Below, one piece after another: positions 39,001 to 50,500 of a stretch of 64,000 nt of DNA (the stretch's first letter is position 1; every line of letters begins with the position of its first letter). The notes under the pieces were generated by a model that worked only from the letters and a program-made list of their open reading frames with translations, was not told where the DNA came from and searched no databases. The stretch lies in the NCBI GenBank assembly GCA_012862575.1, contig BLSF01000026.1:76657-140656 (forward strand), written 5' to 3'. The translations under genes and the position numbers were made by a program. Source of the stretch: Parietichytrium sp. I65-24A. Its lineage: Eukaryota; Sar; Bigyra; Thraustochytrida; Thraustochytriidae.

Positions 39001-41450
39001 CCATCAATCGCTATAAGGGATGAGGTTCGCAGCGTTGGTTATCGCCTCTCTTGAAGGACCCGCTGTTTACCACAGCGCCTTTCCTTTCTTGAAGCTCGAG
39101 GCGATTAGTCGCTGCATCGCCAAAAGAACCCATCACTTTCGCGGCAAGAACCCGTTAATATACACGAAGATGTTCCCACCCATAATCGCCGAAAGAACCG
39201 CTTCTCATAGAGAGAACCCATCTGCTTGTGATGCTTCAATTTCGCGTCTCACATAACTCCTTCGGCGCTCGCGGTGCACTTTCTTGCCTACGGCCTTCTC
39301 ATCGGCTCAAAAATCATATCAAAGTGGTAAATCGATACTTTTGAAGAATCAAGAACATCTGCGATGCAGCGCGTTCGGACTTCCCATTTCTATTGTCATA
39401 TCCTCGTGAGTTGAAGGGTTCTTCTTCTAATTTGCATGTAGAACCCGAATAGAACGGAAAGATTCGAATCGGGTTCCAAATACACGCAAACATACAAGCT
39501 GCCACACCTGTCTCCAGTGTGAGCTAGTGCTGAAGAAGTCGTTCCAGGAACAAGGACTACGCACAGGCTTGTCCGTGGGCTTATGTTATGGGATGCACTA
39601 CACCGTCGCTAAGAGCTGATATTCTTCAGAACTCAGGATTCGCTCGCTCCAAGAGCTCAACTCCCCTTTATTCTATCTTTCAATTCCGCAGTTCGAATTA
39701 CATGTCGTTTAAAGAAGGTTATTTCTTGAAAAGTATTGTTATTCCACTGCCAAGAGAAGGATACTTTCAATTTCGCAGATTTCACAACAGTCAAAACGCA
39801 GTTCGCAATTGAAATGTGTCCATAGTAGAGTGAATAGTACTATCGCTAGCACCCCGAAGACTTGTCTTCTAATCATATAGTGTAAACGTTAAGAAGCAGA
39901 TAGCCCCCAGAAACTGCACTTCTGTTAGACAACGATTAGACATTTTCACCCCTCTCGAGCTCTCGTCGGTCACTTTTGCCGACTAATCTGAGCACACAAT
40001 GTTTAACGTTTACAATAACAGTGCTGGTTCAGGACTGAAAACCGTGAGGGGCTGCAGGCCTACCGCAGCGAGTAGTCAAGACTATAGAGTTCAGCCTGTC
40101 TAAGCTCAACTGCGCGAGCTGTAGCACTATTAGTGCAGTACCGTAGGATTGGTACGCAGACTTCGTTCCCAAAATTTTGTTTTAAACGCTTTGGGAAATG
40201 GAAACTTTAATTTGGTGGATACAAACCGGAGACAATGCGTGGTCTATCAGAATTCAGAAGAGATTGTTTTGTTGATTTGGCCAACACATAAATAAAAAAT
40301 TAATTTACAGTTAATTCATAATTAAATCTTTCAGACTTCATTCTCGATGCATTCAGAATTCAGAACAGAAACTCGTCATCAAAATTCAAAATTTCCTCTC
40401 TTCTTTCCATTGGCGTGTCTTTTACAAGAAAAGGAAGCCAGCACTCTTCTCGTTCATATACAATTACGCTCCCCCGCATTCATACCTTACTAAGCCATGC
40501 AGTGGAAAGGCATTTAGTCCGCTATTACTCGCACTCGTCATTCGTGTGTTTCACAGATCATCAGAATCACATGTGACTCCAAACTCGTTGCCAGCGAAAT
40601 CTAAATCTAGTCTAGAAGAACCTGGAAATAACATAACAAATTCAGACGCTCTTTTTCATTCATTGACTTCATTGACTTCATTCACTCAAAATGAAAGCCT
40701 TTTACCAATCCAACTAAAACGCGCAAAATTTGGAATTTGGAACCTACACATTAGGTGACCTCGCAAAGCTTCAACTCCATTTACCCTTTCACTTTTAAAA
40801 AAGCCATCCATTCCATCCAACATCGATCGACCACGAGGAGCTGAGAACGCGCTGAGCGGTGAGCAGTGAGCAGTGCGTCGAAAAGCTCTGGCGCCCTCGG
40901 TTCTAGTTCGAAGCACCGTCAATCAGTCCCGCTTCATTCCAACATTTTTTTAACATTCTCAAACATTCCAACACTAACACTCGACGCGCCTCTCTCCGAG
41001 TCACCTGCTCTTCCCGCTCGAGCACAGATAGCGCAAATAGCGCAGGTAGAACGGGGGCTGAGTACTGAGTACTGGGTACTGGGTTGGTACTCGAACGGGC
41101 ATTGCATGGGGAGTGAACAGAGTGAACGCTGATAAGAGTGATTGATTGCACTGGCTAATATTTTGACTCGTTGGACGAAGGACCTGTTACTCGAGTACTG
41201 AGGTTGGTACTGAGGTATCTGTTCTGAATTCTGCAATCTGCAAGCCTTGAAGCCGAGTCGGGTCCAAAAGTTTGTGGGATTGCATAGTTTTCGGTGCGGG
41301 GCTTGAAGAGCTTTTGAGGCTTTTGCGCTCGCGGTCAAAAGGAAACGAAATTTGTTTTGCAAGTACGGCGAACGCGGTCTGGACAAGGGAGCAGGGAAAC
41401 GTTGGTTGCATACGGGGCTGGCAATAGACGTGGCGACTTCGAGAAGGGAG
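36001..41450. other. Gene-poor intergenic region, right part
   Basis: No convincing gene. A TTTCTC tract lies at 36717-36760, a 28-nt hairpin at 38272-38299, repeated GAACC/GGTTC words at 38260-39480, GAATTC-containing words near 40230-40390, and AGTACT words at 41058-41215, which precede the Sec14-type gene. The frame upstream of 41451 is open but lacks an ATG. Confidence 0.5.
38272..38299 (+). other. 28-nt hairpin GAGAACCG...CGGTTCTC
   Basis: An 8-bp perfect outer stem, a one-base mismatch, a 3-bp inner stem and a TCGG loop. It lies in the middle of a 9.6-kb region without genes. Confidence 0.5.
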
Positions 41451-43568
41451 ATGGAGGCGCTCTGTACACAAAGCGTGCAGGAGCTGCTGCGGGAAAATGC
41501 AGAGCGCATTGAGGAGCTTCGGGAGGCGGTCGCGGGCACAGCTGGATCAGAAACTTGCACTGCGGACGGGCTGAAGATCGACGACATATTCTACCTCCGA
41601 TATCTCCTCAGTGCGCACGGAAACGTGCAAACGTCCGCGGAAAGAATCGCGGAGTCGTTGCGGTGGCGCAAGGAGAACAAAAAGCGACTAATGTGCCTCG
41701 GGAAAGAAACGCCTGTGGAAAAGGAAATCCGCAAATACATCCTCTCCGCCATCACCGGCAAGCTGAAGGGTGGCGAACCTCTTTCCGTGGTCCGTCTCGG
41801 GGTGTCGGACTGCAAAGCGGTGGTGGCCTCTTTTACTATTGAGGAGATCACTGAGTTCTTCACCTTTGAGAAAGAGGCCATCTTTAGGATGTGCGATGCA
41901 GAGACCAGAAAGTCGGGGCGGTTGGTCAAGTCCATCACCATCATCGACTTTGCAGGTTTTACCCTCTTGGGAGGCAAGTTCGATCGCAAAATACTAAACG
42001 CACTTGGAGCCAGCTCCAAAAAGAGCGCAGAAATTCATCCTCAGTTGCAGGAGAAAACCGTGGCAATCAATCTACCGAATTATGGGAATTGGATTAGCAA
42101 GGCACTCAAGGCGGTCATGCCAAAGTCGGCCATGGAAAAGATGGTCATTTGCAAGGGAAAGAAAGGCGCAAATCCGACCTCTTGCCCATTTGCAAACGCT
42201 TTTGGTGCCTTTGACGCGATTCCATCTTTCTTGGGCGGAAGCGCAGAAACGCCAGCCCACTTAATGACTCAAGACGAGCTGACTAAATTTAACAAGCTTC
42301 ACAAGCACTCGGATCCTGCTGCCTACGCGCCACAGGAGAGTGATCACGAGGGAGGTGACGGGGAAGAAGAGGAAGCCAAAAGCAGTCCAGAAACGTCTGA
42401 CGTAGAGGACTACTCATCTTCCGATGATGAGATTGACGACAGCGACGATGAGCTCGAGGAGAACGCAGAAGAGGTCAAGGTCGAACCTTTCGATTTGCAG
42501 CCCGAATTCGGAACCTCAGTTAGCGAGGTGCAAGCGGCGAAACTCGATGCGCCTGTCGTCCAGAATGCTACAAGCCCGGCTAGCGATCACGGATCCACAG
42601 ACAATTCTTCTGATGGATCGGCAGATGATTTCCAAATCATTGATAAGCCCTTTGAACTCGTGCAGATCTCGAAGCGGTCTTACGCAGTGGTAAAGTACCC
42701 AGTGGCCAATCCCAACTCCATTGTCTCATTCGAGCTCATGGTGGAACAGCACAGCGTTAAATTCAGTGCTCTTTTGCTGCCGATTTCCACGTCGCCTTCC
42801 GGCGGCCCTGTTCCTGTGTCCCCAGCCGGAGCTGACGAAGAGTCGTCGGACGAGGATCGGTCGTCCTCCGACCCAGAGGACGATGTAGAAAACGAGTGTC
42901 CGAACACTTCTCCAAAGATCGCTCACAGGCGGAAAAGGTCCCAGTCCGTGGACGTGCTTCGCAAGTTTGGCTTCTCCACGCTGCACAAGATCGGCACCAC
43001 AATCAAAAACTCATCCAGAAACATCACCTCGCCGAGAGACCGGACAAAGAGCGATCCTGAAGCCAGGCAAGTAGAGGGGCAGACAACCGGCCCCGAAACC
43101 CGCGAAGCTGGTAAGGACTCGCCTCGGTTCAAGGTCCACAAATCCTCTGGCAAGGGCAAACAGCGCCTTCGGGAGGGTTTGCTGAAGCAATCCGGGCCAC
43201 TCACCAAGATTCAGTCTGCGATTGTCCCGCTCAAAGTCTACGCGAAGCATGGACTCGTAAGGGGTGAGTGGGCCGTCACTACGCCGGGAACCCTGGTGTT
43301 CACCTTTGATAATTCCTTCTCCAAGCTCCGCAGGAAGAAGGTTCTATTTCGTGCTACTATTCAGAACTTTGCGCCAAAGAAGTCCGTGACTTTGTCACAG
43401 CGTGCGTCTTTCAGGCTTGAGAGGCCAAGGCAGTTGGCCAGGAAATGCTCCGCATCAGCCTCCCTGTTCGTGTCGAGGTCGCGCGAAAAGCTCTCCCGTT
43501 CCTCCATGCTCATCGCGATGATTGGCCTGGTGTTCTTGACATTTCTTGCCCTTGAAATTTTGCGCTAA
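41451..43568 (+). CDS. Sec14-type CRAL-TRIO lipid-transfer protein with GOLD domain and C-terminal membrane anchor
   Basis: 705 aa from the ATG at 41451 (the upstream open frame begins at TTG). Residues about 45-80 are the CRAL-TRIO N-helical part (LRYLLSAHGNV, RWRKENK). Residues about 105-235 are the lipid-binding pocket (IIDFAGF, AINLPNYGNWISKALKAVMP). An acidic serine-rich linker follows. A GOLD-like region starts near 420 and is interrupted by about 150 residues of S/E/D-rich sequence. It ends with the diagnostic FDNSFSKLRRKKVLF (about residues 625-639). The last ~22 residues are one hydrophobic helix before the stop, a tail anchor. Sec14-GOLD proteins bind phosphoinositides or sterol-like lipids and act in Golgi or plasma membrane traffic. 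Membrane anchoring by a tail is not typical of the family. Confidence 0.82.
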   Translation: MEALCTQSVQELLRENAERIEELREAVAGTAGSETCTADGLKIDDIFYLRYLLSAHGNVQTSAERIAESLRWRKENKKRLMCLGKETPVEKEIRKYILSAITGKLKGGEPLSVVRLGVSDCKAVVASFTIEEITEFFTFEKEAIFRMCDAETRKSGRLVKSITIIDFAGFTLLGGKFDRKILNALGASSKKSAEIHPQLQEKTVAINLPNYGNWISKALKAVMPKSAMEKMVICKGKKGANPTSCPFANAFGAFDAIPSFLGGSAETPAHLMTQDELTKFNKLHKHSDPAAYAPQESDHEGGDGEEEEAKSSPETSDVEDYSSSDDEIDDSDDELEENAEEVKVEPFDLQPEFGTSVSEVQAAKLDAPVVQNATSPASDHGSTDNSSDGSADDFQIIDKPFELVQISKRSYAVVKYPVANPNSIVSFELMVEQHSVKFSALLLPISTSPSGGPVPVSPAGADEESSDEDRSSSDPEDDVENECPNTSPKIAHRRKRSQSVDVLRKFGFSTLHKIGTTIKNSSRNITSPRDRTKSDPEARQVEGQTTGPETREAGKDSPRFKVHKSSGKGKQRLREGLLKQSGPLTKIQSAIVPLKVYAKHGLVRGEWAVTTPGTLVFTFDNSFSKLRRKKVLFRATIQNFAPKKSVTLSQRASFRLERPRQLARKCSASASLFVSRSREKLSRSSMLIAMIGLVFLTFLALEILR

Positions 43569-44910
43569 ATTTGGCCGTTCATTTGATGATCGGAGATGCG
43601 ACGTACTATACAAGGTACTCGAGCACGTCAAAGAAGCCGCGTCGTCGTCGCCCGCGCTCTCCTGGCAATGCCGGGGTAGCATCGTTAAACTATTGACCAT
43701 GTAATGTCCTCTTGAATATATTACACATTTCGCCATATTTCCTCATGGGACCTTCGCTTCGCGCAATCAAATTAATTCGTAATTGGCCCATAACTAGTCA
43801 AGGCATAGTCTTGACACACCTGGACGTATATATTCTTTCCTGTCAACATGCACACGCGCTTTCCAAAAGTTGCATTTTTCGCTGACAACTCGAGTCTGGG
43901 TTCCCCACTCGAGAACCCGCTCCACCCGCCACTCGAGAACCAAGCTCGCCGCGCGTCGTCCGGAGCCCTACACTTTACTTCAATTAAACCTTAACTATTC
44001 CGGTCCTCCTCGGAAGAACCCAATTCCGCCAGCCAGCAAAAAACCATGGCGTCAACACCCCTACCGATAACTCTACCATCGACCGCTCTCTTGCTTACTC
44101 CGGACCCTAAGCGCCATACCTACTAGCAATTACTAACACATTAGGATGGAAGGTAACAAGAAAGGGTTCCCCACTTCCCACTAGGACCTATTACCAGCAC
44201 CTCTAAATTAAAAACGACAGACATACAAATCTCTCTCCACCTAGAAAAACATAGCGATATCATAATCTTTTCATACGACATGATAACACATACTATGCCT
44301 AATCCTCTCATATCATGTTTGCTAATCCCGTGGGAGCTCTTAGGCGAGCGTGACGGCGCGCTAGCAAAAGCGTTGTTACCAAACTCTACGCAAAAACCTA
44401 CAAGAACATGGAACATCGATCACATCATAACTCATCGATCGATGTCCTATTCTAATTTCACTCTAACAATTGATAGGTTTTCCTGTCAATTGATTAAGGT
44501 TGATTGTCGACAAAAAGTGAGTGAGCGATTATGTGATTATGAGATTATGTGATTATGTGATTGATTGATTGATTGATTGATTATGTGATTGATTGATTAT
44601 GTGATTGATTATGTGATTGATTGAATCATTGAATGATTGAAAAGTCAAAGTGACAAAGGCAAGTGCACCCAACGCAAAGCAAGCAACGCAACGCAACGCA
44701 ACGCAGTTCAACCACAGTAAGCAATCACTGTTCCCGCGATTCTCGAGGGCCGCATTACAATCAGTCGAGGTTGATATCGCAGAAGCGGAAAGAGCACTTG
44801 TCGTTGTGTAGTTGTGTAGTTGTATCCGAAAAGGACGCGGGAGATTGTGGGCTTTGAACGGGAGTGCGTAGCTTAGATTGGTTGGCAAGTGCGAGGTTGA
44901 GCGTGGAAAG
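43569..44910. other. Intergenic, 1.3 kb
   Basis: Holds the 3' flank of the Sec14-GOLD gene, a repeated ACTCGAGAACC word (43905-43955), a GATT/ATGTGATT array (44526-44640) and an ACGCA run (44671-44706) in the promoter of the histidine gene. No other gene is supported. Confidence 0.5.
44526..44706. repeat. GATT/ATGTGATT array followed by ACGCA repeat
   Basis: About 115 bp of interleaved GATT and ATGTGATT units, then about 35 bp rich in AACGC. It ends about 200 bp before the histidine fusion ATG. Confidence 0.8.
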
Positions 44911-47439
44911 ATGGCGGACCCAACGCTCAAATTCGTTCGCAGCGACTTTGTCCAGCTGCCTCAATATGCTCCCATCCAGCCCCTGGACGTCGTCGCCGCA
45001 GAGATCGGCGTCGCGGTGGAGCGCCTGGCCAAGCTGGACGCGAATGAGAACCTGTACGGGCCAATGCCGGAGGTGGTCGAGGCGGTTGCAAAGTGCCAGG
45101 GAATGCACATTTACCCGGATCCAACTCAGACGTACCTGCGCCGGGACCTGGCGGAGTACGCCGGTGTCAGCAGCGAGCAGGTGGTCGCCGGAGTGGGATC
45201 TGACGAGCTGTTGGACCTGCTCATCCGGCTGATGGAGCCCGGATCGGGCATCGTCACCGCGCCGCCAACATTCGGGATGTACTCGTTTCTGGGCAAGATT
45301 GCAGGGTCCAGGGTGATTGATGTGCCGAGGGGCCCCGCGCCAGAGTTTGAACTGGATGTGGACGGGATCGTCAAACAGGTCGAGGAGAACGGAGCGAAGT
45401 TGGTCTTCGTGGCGTCGCCCAACAACCCCACCGGAGGGCTAATGACCGAGGAGCAAGTCCACGCGATCTGCGCCACAGACTGCGTGCTCGTTGTGGACGA
45501 AGCCTACGCGGAGTTCTCTGGGGGCAGTGCCGTCAACTTGGTGGAGAAATACCCGAATCTCGTGGTGCTGCGCACGTTCAGCAAGTGGGCTGGGCTGGCT
45601 GGTATGAGAATTGGGTTCTCTGTCGCCCACGCAAAGTTCACGGAGAAAATCTTGGCCATCAAGCAGCCGTACAACATCCCTGTGGCGAGTGAGGCGGCCG
45701 CGCGCGCCGCGCTTGCAGTCAAGGACAAGATTTTCCGCGAACACATCGGGCCGATCTTAAAGGAGAGAGAGCGCATGATTATCATGCTCCAGGAGTTTGA
45801 ATGGCTCCGCCCAATCCCTTCTACGGCCAACTTTGTCTTGTTTCGAGTAGACAAACCCATGGTGGCGTCCAAGGTGTACGCACAGCTCCGCAAGCTTGGT
45901 GTGCTTGTTAGGTACTATCCAAGCGGCGTTCTTGCTGGCTTCATCCGCATCTCGTGCGGCAGACCTTCGGACACCGTGCTTCTCGTGGAAGCTCTTCGTA
46001 CTCTCGTGCACAATGGCTCTATCCTCGACGAATCGCTTGGTGCCGTAAGCGGAGCTCCATCGCAACATAAGACCCCTAAAGCTCTCCTCCTGGACATGGA
46101 CGGCGTCCTTGCCGAAGTGTCCAAATCCTATCGCCAGGCCATCAGTCAGACGGCGCAACATTTTGGTGTCACAGTAACTCAAGAGGACATTACCAGGGCG
46201 AAACTGGAAGGAAATGCGAATGACGACTGGAAGCTCACCCACCGTCTGGTGAGCGACAAGCTCGGAAGCAGCGCTCCGAGCTTGGAACAGGTAACTGAAA
46301 AGTTCCAGGAGCTGTACCTCGGTCAGAATGGCAGCGGCGGGCTCCGAGACCTAGAGTCCCTCATCCCTTCTCGCGCACTCCTCGTAGAGCTCCGCAAGCG
46401 CTGTGAACTCGGTATGGCCATCGTCACTGGTCGCCCTCGCGAAGAGTGCCTTCACTTTTTAGACCTCTACAATCTTCGCGCTCTCGTTTCGGATGGCACC
46501 GGCTCTCCGATCCTTGTCTGTATGCACGAAGCACCTTCCAAGCCGTCACCGGAGCCTGTCCTCCTTGCGCTTAAGCGCCTCGGGGACGTCAAACCTGAAG
46601 ACGCTGTCTTTGTTGGTGACACCCCTGACGATATGAAGGCCGGAAAGGCCGCAGGCTGCTTGCCGTACGGCGTGCTCACCCCCGAAGGTGGAAGTGCGGA
46701 GGTTAAGCAAGCTTTGGAAGCTGCCGGAGCCATCGCAATCATGAAGCCAGGCTTTGTGGAGCTCCTAGACGTGTTTCCGTCTACCTCTGGCAACATGACT
46801 AGCTCCGGAAGCTTTACACCACAAGCATCCGGGATGGGCTCTGTTAGGGCGGGGGCAAGGCAGGCCTCTGTAGAGAGAAAGACAAAGGAGACCAGTATTC
46901 AAGTCAAGGTGAATCTCGATGGTAAGGGAGAAAGCGATGTGAGCACTGGCCTCGGGTTCTTGGACCATATGATTGATGCGCTGTCGAAGCACTCCCGGTG
47001 CGACCTCGTCGTGAAATGCAACGGAGACCTGTGGATCGACGACCACCACACCGCGGAGGATGTCGGAATTGCCTTGGGAGAAGCATTCGACAAGGCTCTC
47101 GGTCCTCGCAAAGGCATTAAGCGCTGGGGCTACTCACTGTGCCCTCTTGATGAAGCACTATCGCGAGCAATCGTGGATGTATCTAGCCGCCCATGGGCGG
47201 TTGTGGATATTGGCCTGAAGCGCGAGATGATTGGCACAATCTCCACTGAAATGCTTGTGCATTTCATTCACTCTTTTATTACTGCAGCGCGGCTCACAGT
47301 GCACGTGGACTGTCTCAAGGGCGACAATGACCACCATCGCGCGGAGAGCGCCTTTAAAGCCTTGGCAGTTGCCATCCGGATGGCCATCAGCGCGGACGAG
47401 TCCGCAGGAGTTCCAAGTACAAAAGGCGTCTTAGCTTGA
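44911..47439 (+). CDS. Trifunctional histidine biosynthesis fusion: HisC aminotransferase - HAD phosphatase - HisB dehydratase
   Basis: 842 aa in one exon. Residues 1-375 are a complete histidinol-phosphate aminotransferase: [27 protein letters not shown] and the PLP lysine Lys225 in [11 protein letters not shown]. Residues 385-625 are a HAD hydrolase with all four motifs: DMDGVL (395-400), TGRPR (506-510), Lys544 and GDTPDD (569-574). Residues 645-842 are a full imidazoleglycerol-phosphate dehydratase with [19 protein letters not shown] and [15 protein letters not shown] metal-binding blocks and the STKGVL ending. HisB, HisC and a histidinol-phosphate phosphatase catalyse three consecutive steps. 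If the HAD domain is that phosphatase, one protein would turn IGP into histidinol. No clear transit peptide is seen before HisC. The frame upstream begins only at TTG. Confidence 0.92.
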   Translation: MADPTLKFVRSDFVQLPQYAPIQPLDVVAAEIGVAVERLAKLDANENLYGPMPEVVEAVAKCQGMHIYPDPTQTYLRRDLAEYAGVSSEQVVAGVGSDELLDLLIRLMEPGSGIVTAPPTFGMYSFLGKIAGSRVIDVPRGPAPEFELDVDGIVKQVEENGAKLVFVASPNNPTGGLMTEEQVHAICATDCVLVVDEAYAEFSGGSAVNLVEKYPNLVVLRTFSKWAGLAGMRIGFSVAHAKFTEKILAIKQPYNIPVASEAAARAALAVKDKIFREHIGPILKERERMIIMLQEFEWLRPIPSTANFVLFRVDKPMVASKVYAQLRKLGVLVRYYPSGVLAGFIRISCGRPSDTVLLVEALRTLVHNGSILDESLGAVSGAPSQHKTPKALLLDMDGVLAEVSKSYRQAISQTAQHFGVTVTQEDITRAKLEGNANDDWKLTHRLVSDKLGSSAPSLEQVTEKFQELYLGQNGSGGLRDLESLIPSRALLVELRKRCELGMAIVTGRPREECLHFLDLYNLRALVSDGTGSPILVCMHEAPSKPSPEPVLLALKRLGDVKPEDAVFVGDTPDDMKAGKAAGCLPYGVLTPEGGSAEVKQALEAAGAIAIMKPGFVELLDVFPSTSGNMTSSGSFTPQASGMGSVRAGARQASVERKTKETSIQVKVNLDGKGESDVSTGLGFLDHMIDALSKHSRCDLVVKCNGDLWIDDHHTAEDVGIALGEAFDKALGPRKGIKRWGYSLCPLDEALSRAIVDVSSRPWAVVDIGLKREMIGTISTEMLVHFIHSFITAARLTVHVDCLKGDNDHHRAESAFKALAVAIRMAISADESAGVPSTKGVLA

Positions 47440-47461
47440 GCTCCCTCTCCTCACTTTAGAC

Positions 47462-47467
47462 AATAAA
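47462..47467 (+). terminator. AATAAA polyadenylation signal
   Basis: 22 nt after the histidine fusion stop, in the 157-bp gap between two convergent genes. Confidence 0.4.
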
Positions 47468-47596
47468 ATTGGATTTGGAATTCTCTTCTAGTGACAGAAA
47501 CCAAATCTTGAGAGAGCGACTTAAACCTTATTCTATGACCAATGTTTCCTCAGTTCCAAAAAGAAAAATACACAAGTTGAGAGAGATTTCTTTTCA

Positions 47597-50500
47597 TTAC
47601 ATGGGTTTGTCTGTGTACATCCACGCTAGGTTTTTAAATCTGTAGAGCCTGTAATTCTTTTGGATTCGCCGAGCGGCGCGATCTAACCTTTCGCGACGCA
47701 ATAACTCTCTTGCGAAACAAGATCTCCATATACTTTGAATGGAAACAGCAGCGATGTGCCTTGAGAGCTCCGACTCTTTTGAGTGCAGCAGTGTAAGAAA
47801 CTCCTCCTTTGTCCTCTGAGTGACTGGAACCGACAGATCATCGTTCCAATCGTAAAGTGGGATGTAAGTTTCGCCCGGGCCAAGTCTGCTTCCTTGAGCA
47901 CGCAGCGCCTCCTGCTTAACCTTTTGAAGCACAAGCTCTGGTGATGAGCGTGGTTTTGGTGGATTTAACGTTTTTACAGCTTGTCTCCAGCGCTTCTTGT
48001 AGTGCTCCGCATTTAGACTGAGCTCTTTATTAAGAACGGTCGTCACATTCAAGAGCTTGTCTTTCTGCTCCAAGGCACGCTCAAGACGTTCAACTTTCTC
48101 CAACAACGCGAGCTCCTTTGGGTTGGCACTGACCTCGTCTTTTGATTCTCCATTGGAGACCAGAAAATTTCGTAAAATGCTTGCTTGAATGTACTCTCTG
48201 TGGCCAGGTGGGGGCGGGCATCCAAAAACGGGATTCTTGTGTCGATCTGCCGGAAGCAAAGTAAAGCACTGCTCTGGCATGACGGCAACAACTGTGTATG
48301 GAATGTGCGACTCGGCTATGGCTTTCGTTGCAAATTCGATGTGAGGTGGTCGCTTTTTGGAAATCATCGACACTTTTTGGAGGATGACCACGGTTCTCGC
48401 TCGTAGTAAGCCCTGTTGCAGAAGGCCGGTCTCCTCGAGACTTTGCTCGGTGAGCGCAGGGCGTGGCCAGATCCAGCTGATTTGATTTGATTGGTCTAAC
48501 TCGGCCTGCACCCCGCAGGCGACGGTGAAATTTTCCCCATTGTCGAGATCAAGTATGAAATTGAATGCCGAGTTGGACGCAATCATCCATCGAAGTTCAA
48601 ACAGTATACTACTGCTGAATTCAGAGGATTTTGCGGCCTCGAAGATCATCTGCTTTCGTCGCGCGGTTGCATTTCTGCGAACACGTCTGATCATGTCATC
48701 CAAGGTATCTAGTGCTTCTTCGGATGCCACCGGCTGTTCCTTCTTGAGTTTGGCAAGAAGTGTTGACCTGAATCTAACTCGCGAAATTTGTCTCAAAGGT
48801 GGTGGCTTGCGGACTGTAGGCATGTTTTCGATAGCAAGTTGCTGACTCTCTACTTCTGACTTGCGGAGGCCAAACTCTGCTTCGTCTTGTGCCCAAGATG
48901 ACAGCTCGTAAAATGTTCCATCCCACCAATTTTGTCCTCCGAGCATCTCGCGAGATTGTAGCCCTGAAGAGGCAATGAGAAGTGGAGCTTTTAAACTTTG
49001 GTCCGGATTCGCTCTTGAGGGATGGTGCGCACTCAAGAGGCGCTCTAAATGAGACCCCGATGTCTCTCGCGCGTGCAGAACTGAAGCTTCAAGGGCTTCT
49101 CTCGCAGAACCCGAGGAAGCGGAGAATGTGCCCAACACTGCGATTACACTGGAGCAGTACAAGTCTGGACTCTCCAAGCTTTTTAATGACTCTGACGTGG
49201 TGCACGTGAAAACGTTTAGCTTCCCGACCTCTTGCAAATGCCGTGAAATGGATCGCGAAACGTTTCTCTCCAGGTCATCACAGCTGGAGACCACAATCGC
49301 GTCACACCTAGCCGCGCACTGTAGCATGACCTGTCGAAACCAGAGCATAGGACAGCAGTCGAGGGGAGTTCGGTGCTGGACATCTTTGACGAGCAGCGAT
49401 GCACCAAGTTCCAGGAGCAGAGTGCATACGGCTAAGTTACAAGCCTGCATTGCAATGTGCATTGGGGTCTCTCCTCGGTTGTTACACAGGTTTGGGTCCA
49501 CAGGCAAACAAGCAAGGATAGCAAGTATCCATCGGCAGGGAGTTGTCACCGCCATATGCAACGGACCCTGCCCCAGCACCTTGTCCTTGACGTTGACCGC
49601 GAGGTCTCCTATGTGAGGAGCAAGCTCCAGAAGCGCGACGATAGCTTGCGCCTTGACAGCTTGGAGCACCAAGTCCGAGGGAATTTCGCCAATTTGCGAC
49701 GGTGTAGCGTCAAGTGCCCGCCGAACCTTTTCGTTTACCTGCAGACGATTGGCCGTTGTTTCAGAGCAATAGTATTGGACTGAGTTCTCGAGTGAGGCAT
49801 ACACTGTGGCGTTTGTGTCGACTCGAAGGTCAATGATGGTAGAATTGTAGGATGGCAAGGCTTCAATTGCCGAGTAGAGATGCTTGCTTTCCAGAGCGTT
49901 GCCGCGCAGGTCGAGGGTCCAGAGTGTTGTATTTTCCTGAGCAGCTATAGGGAGCGAGTTGAAATCGTCCTGCTCGACTTGAGCGGAAAGGGTTCGCAAA
50001 ATGTCAAACAAGCCATGCCAATCAGAGCCTCCCACTGCCAAGTCATTATCCCTGATATCCAACACTCGCAGGGCCGTGTTTACGGCCAGCAGATTGGCAA
50101 TATGCGTAGCTCCCTTGGACTGAAAGCGATTCCCGAAAAGGTGGAGCGTGCGAAGATGATTATTTGAGCCCAAACGCTGAGCAATGAGCAATGCGCCAGA
50201 CGATCCAAGTCCGTTGTCTCCAAGATTGAGAATTTCGAGCGCGTGGTGCTCGTTGACAGCTGCGAGCAAATCGTCGAGGCCATACTCGGTCTCACCGTAA
50301 TCTGTCGTGCAATTCTCGGAGAGATCAAGAGATGTAATTGAGCGATTTGACCGCAGGGCCTTGGCCAGCGCCTGGATCCCAGACACGTCGATCGTTCTCT
50401 CGCTACTCTCGGCAGCCGTAATAAATGTATTGCGAAGACTCAGCGCCTCCAAGGCGTCGTTCTCTGCTAGTCCAGTGGATAATTGAACGAGGCCCAATGG

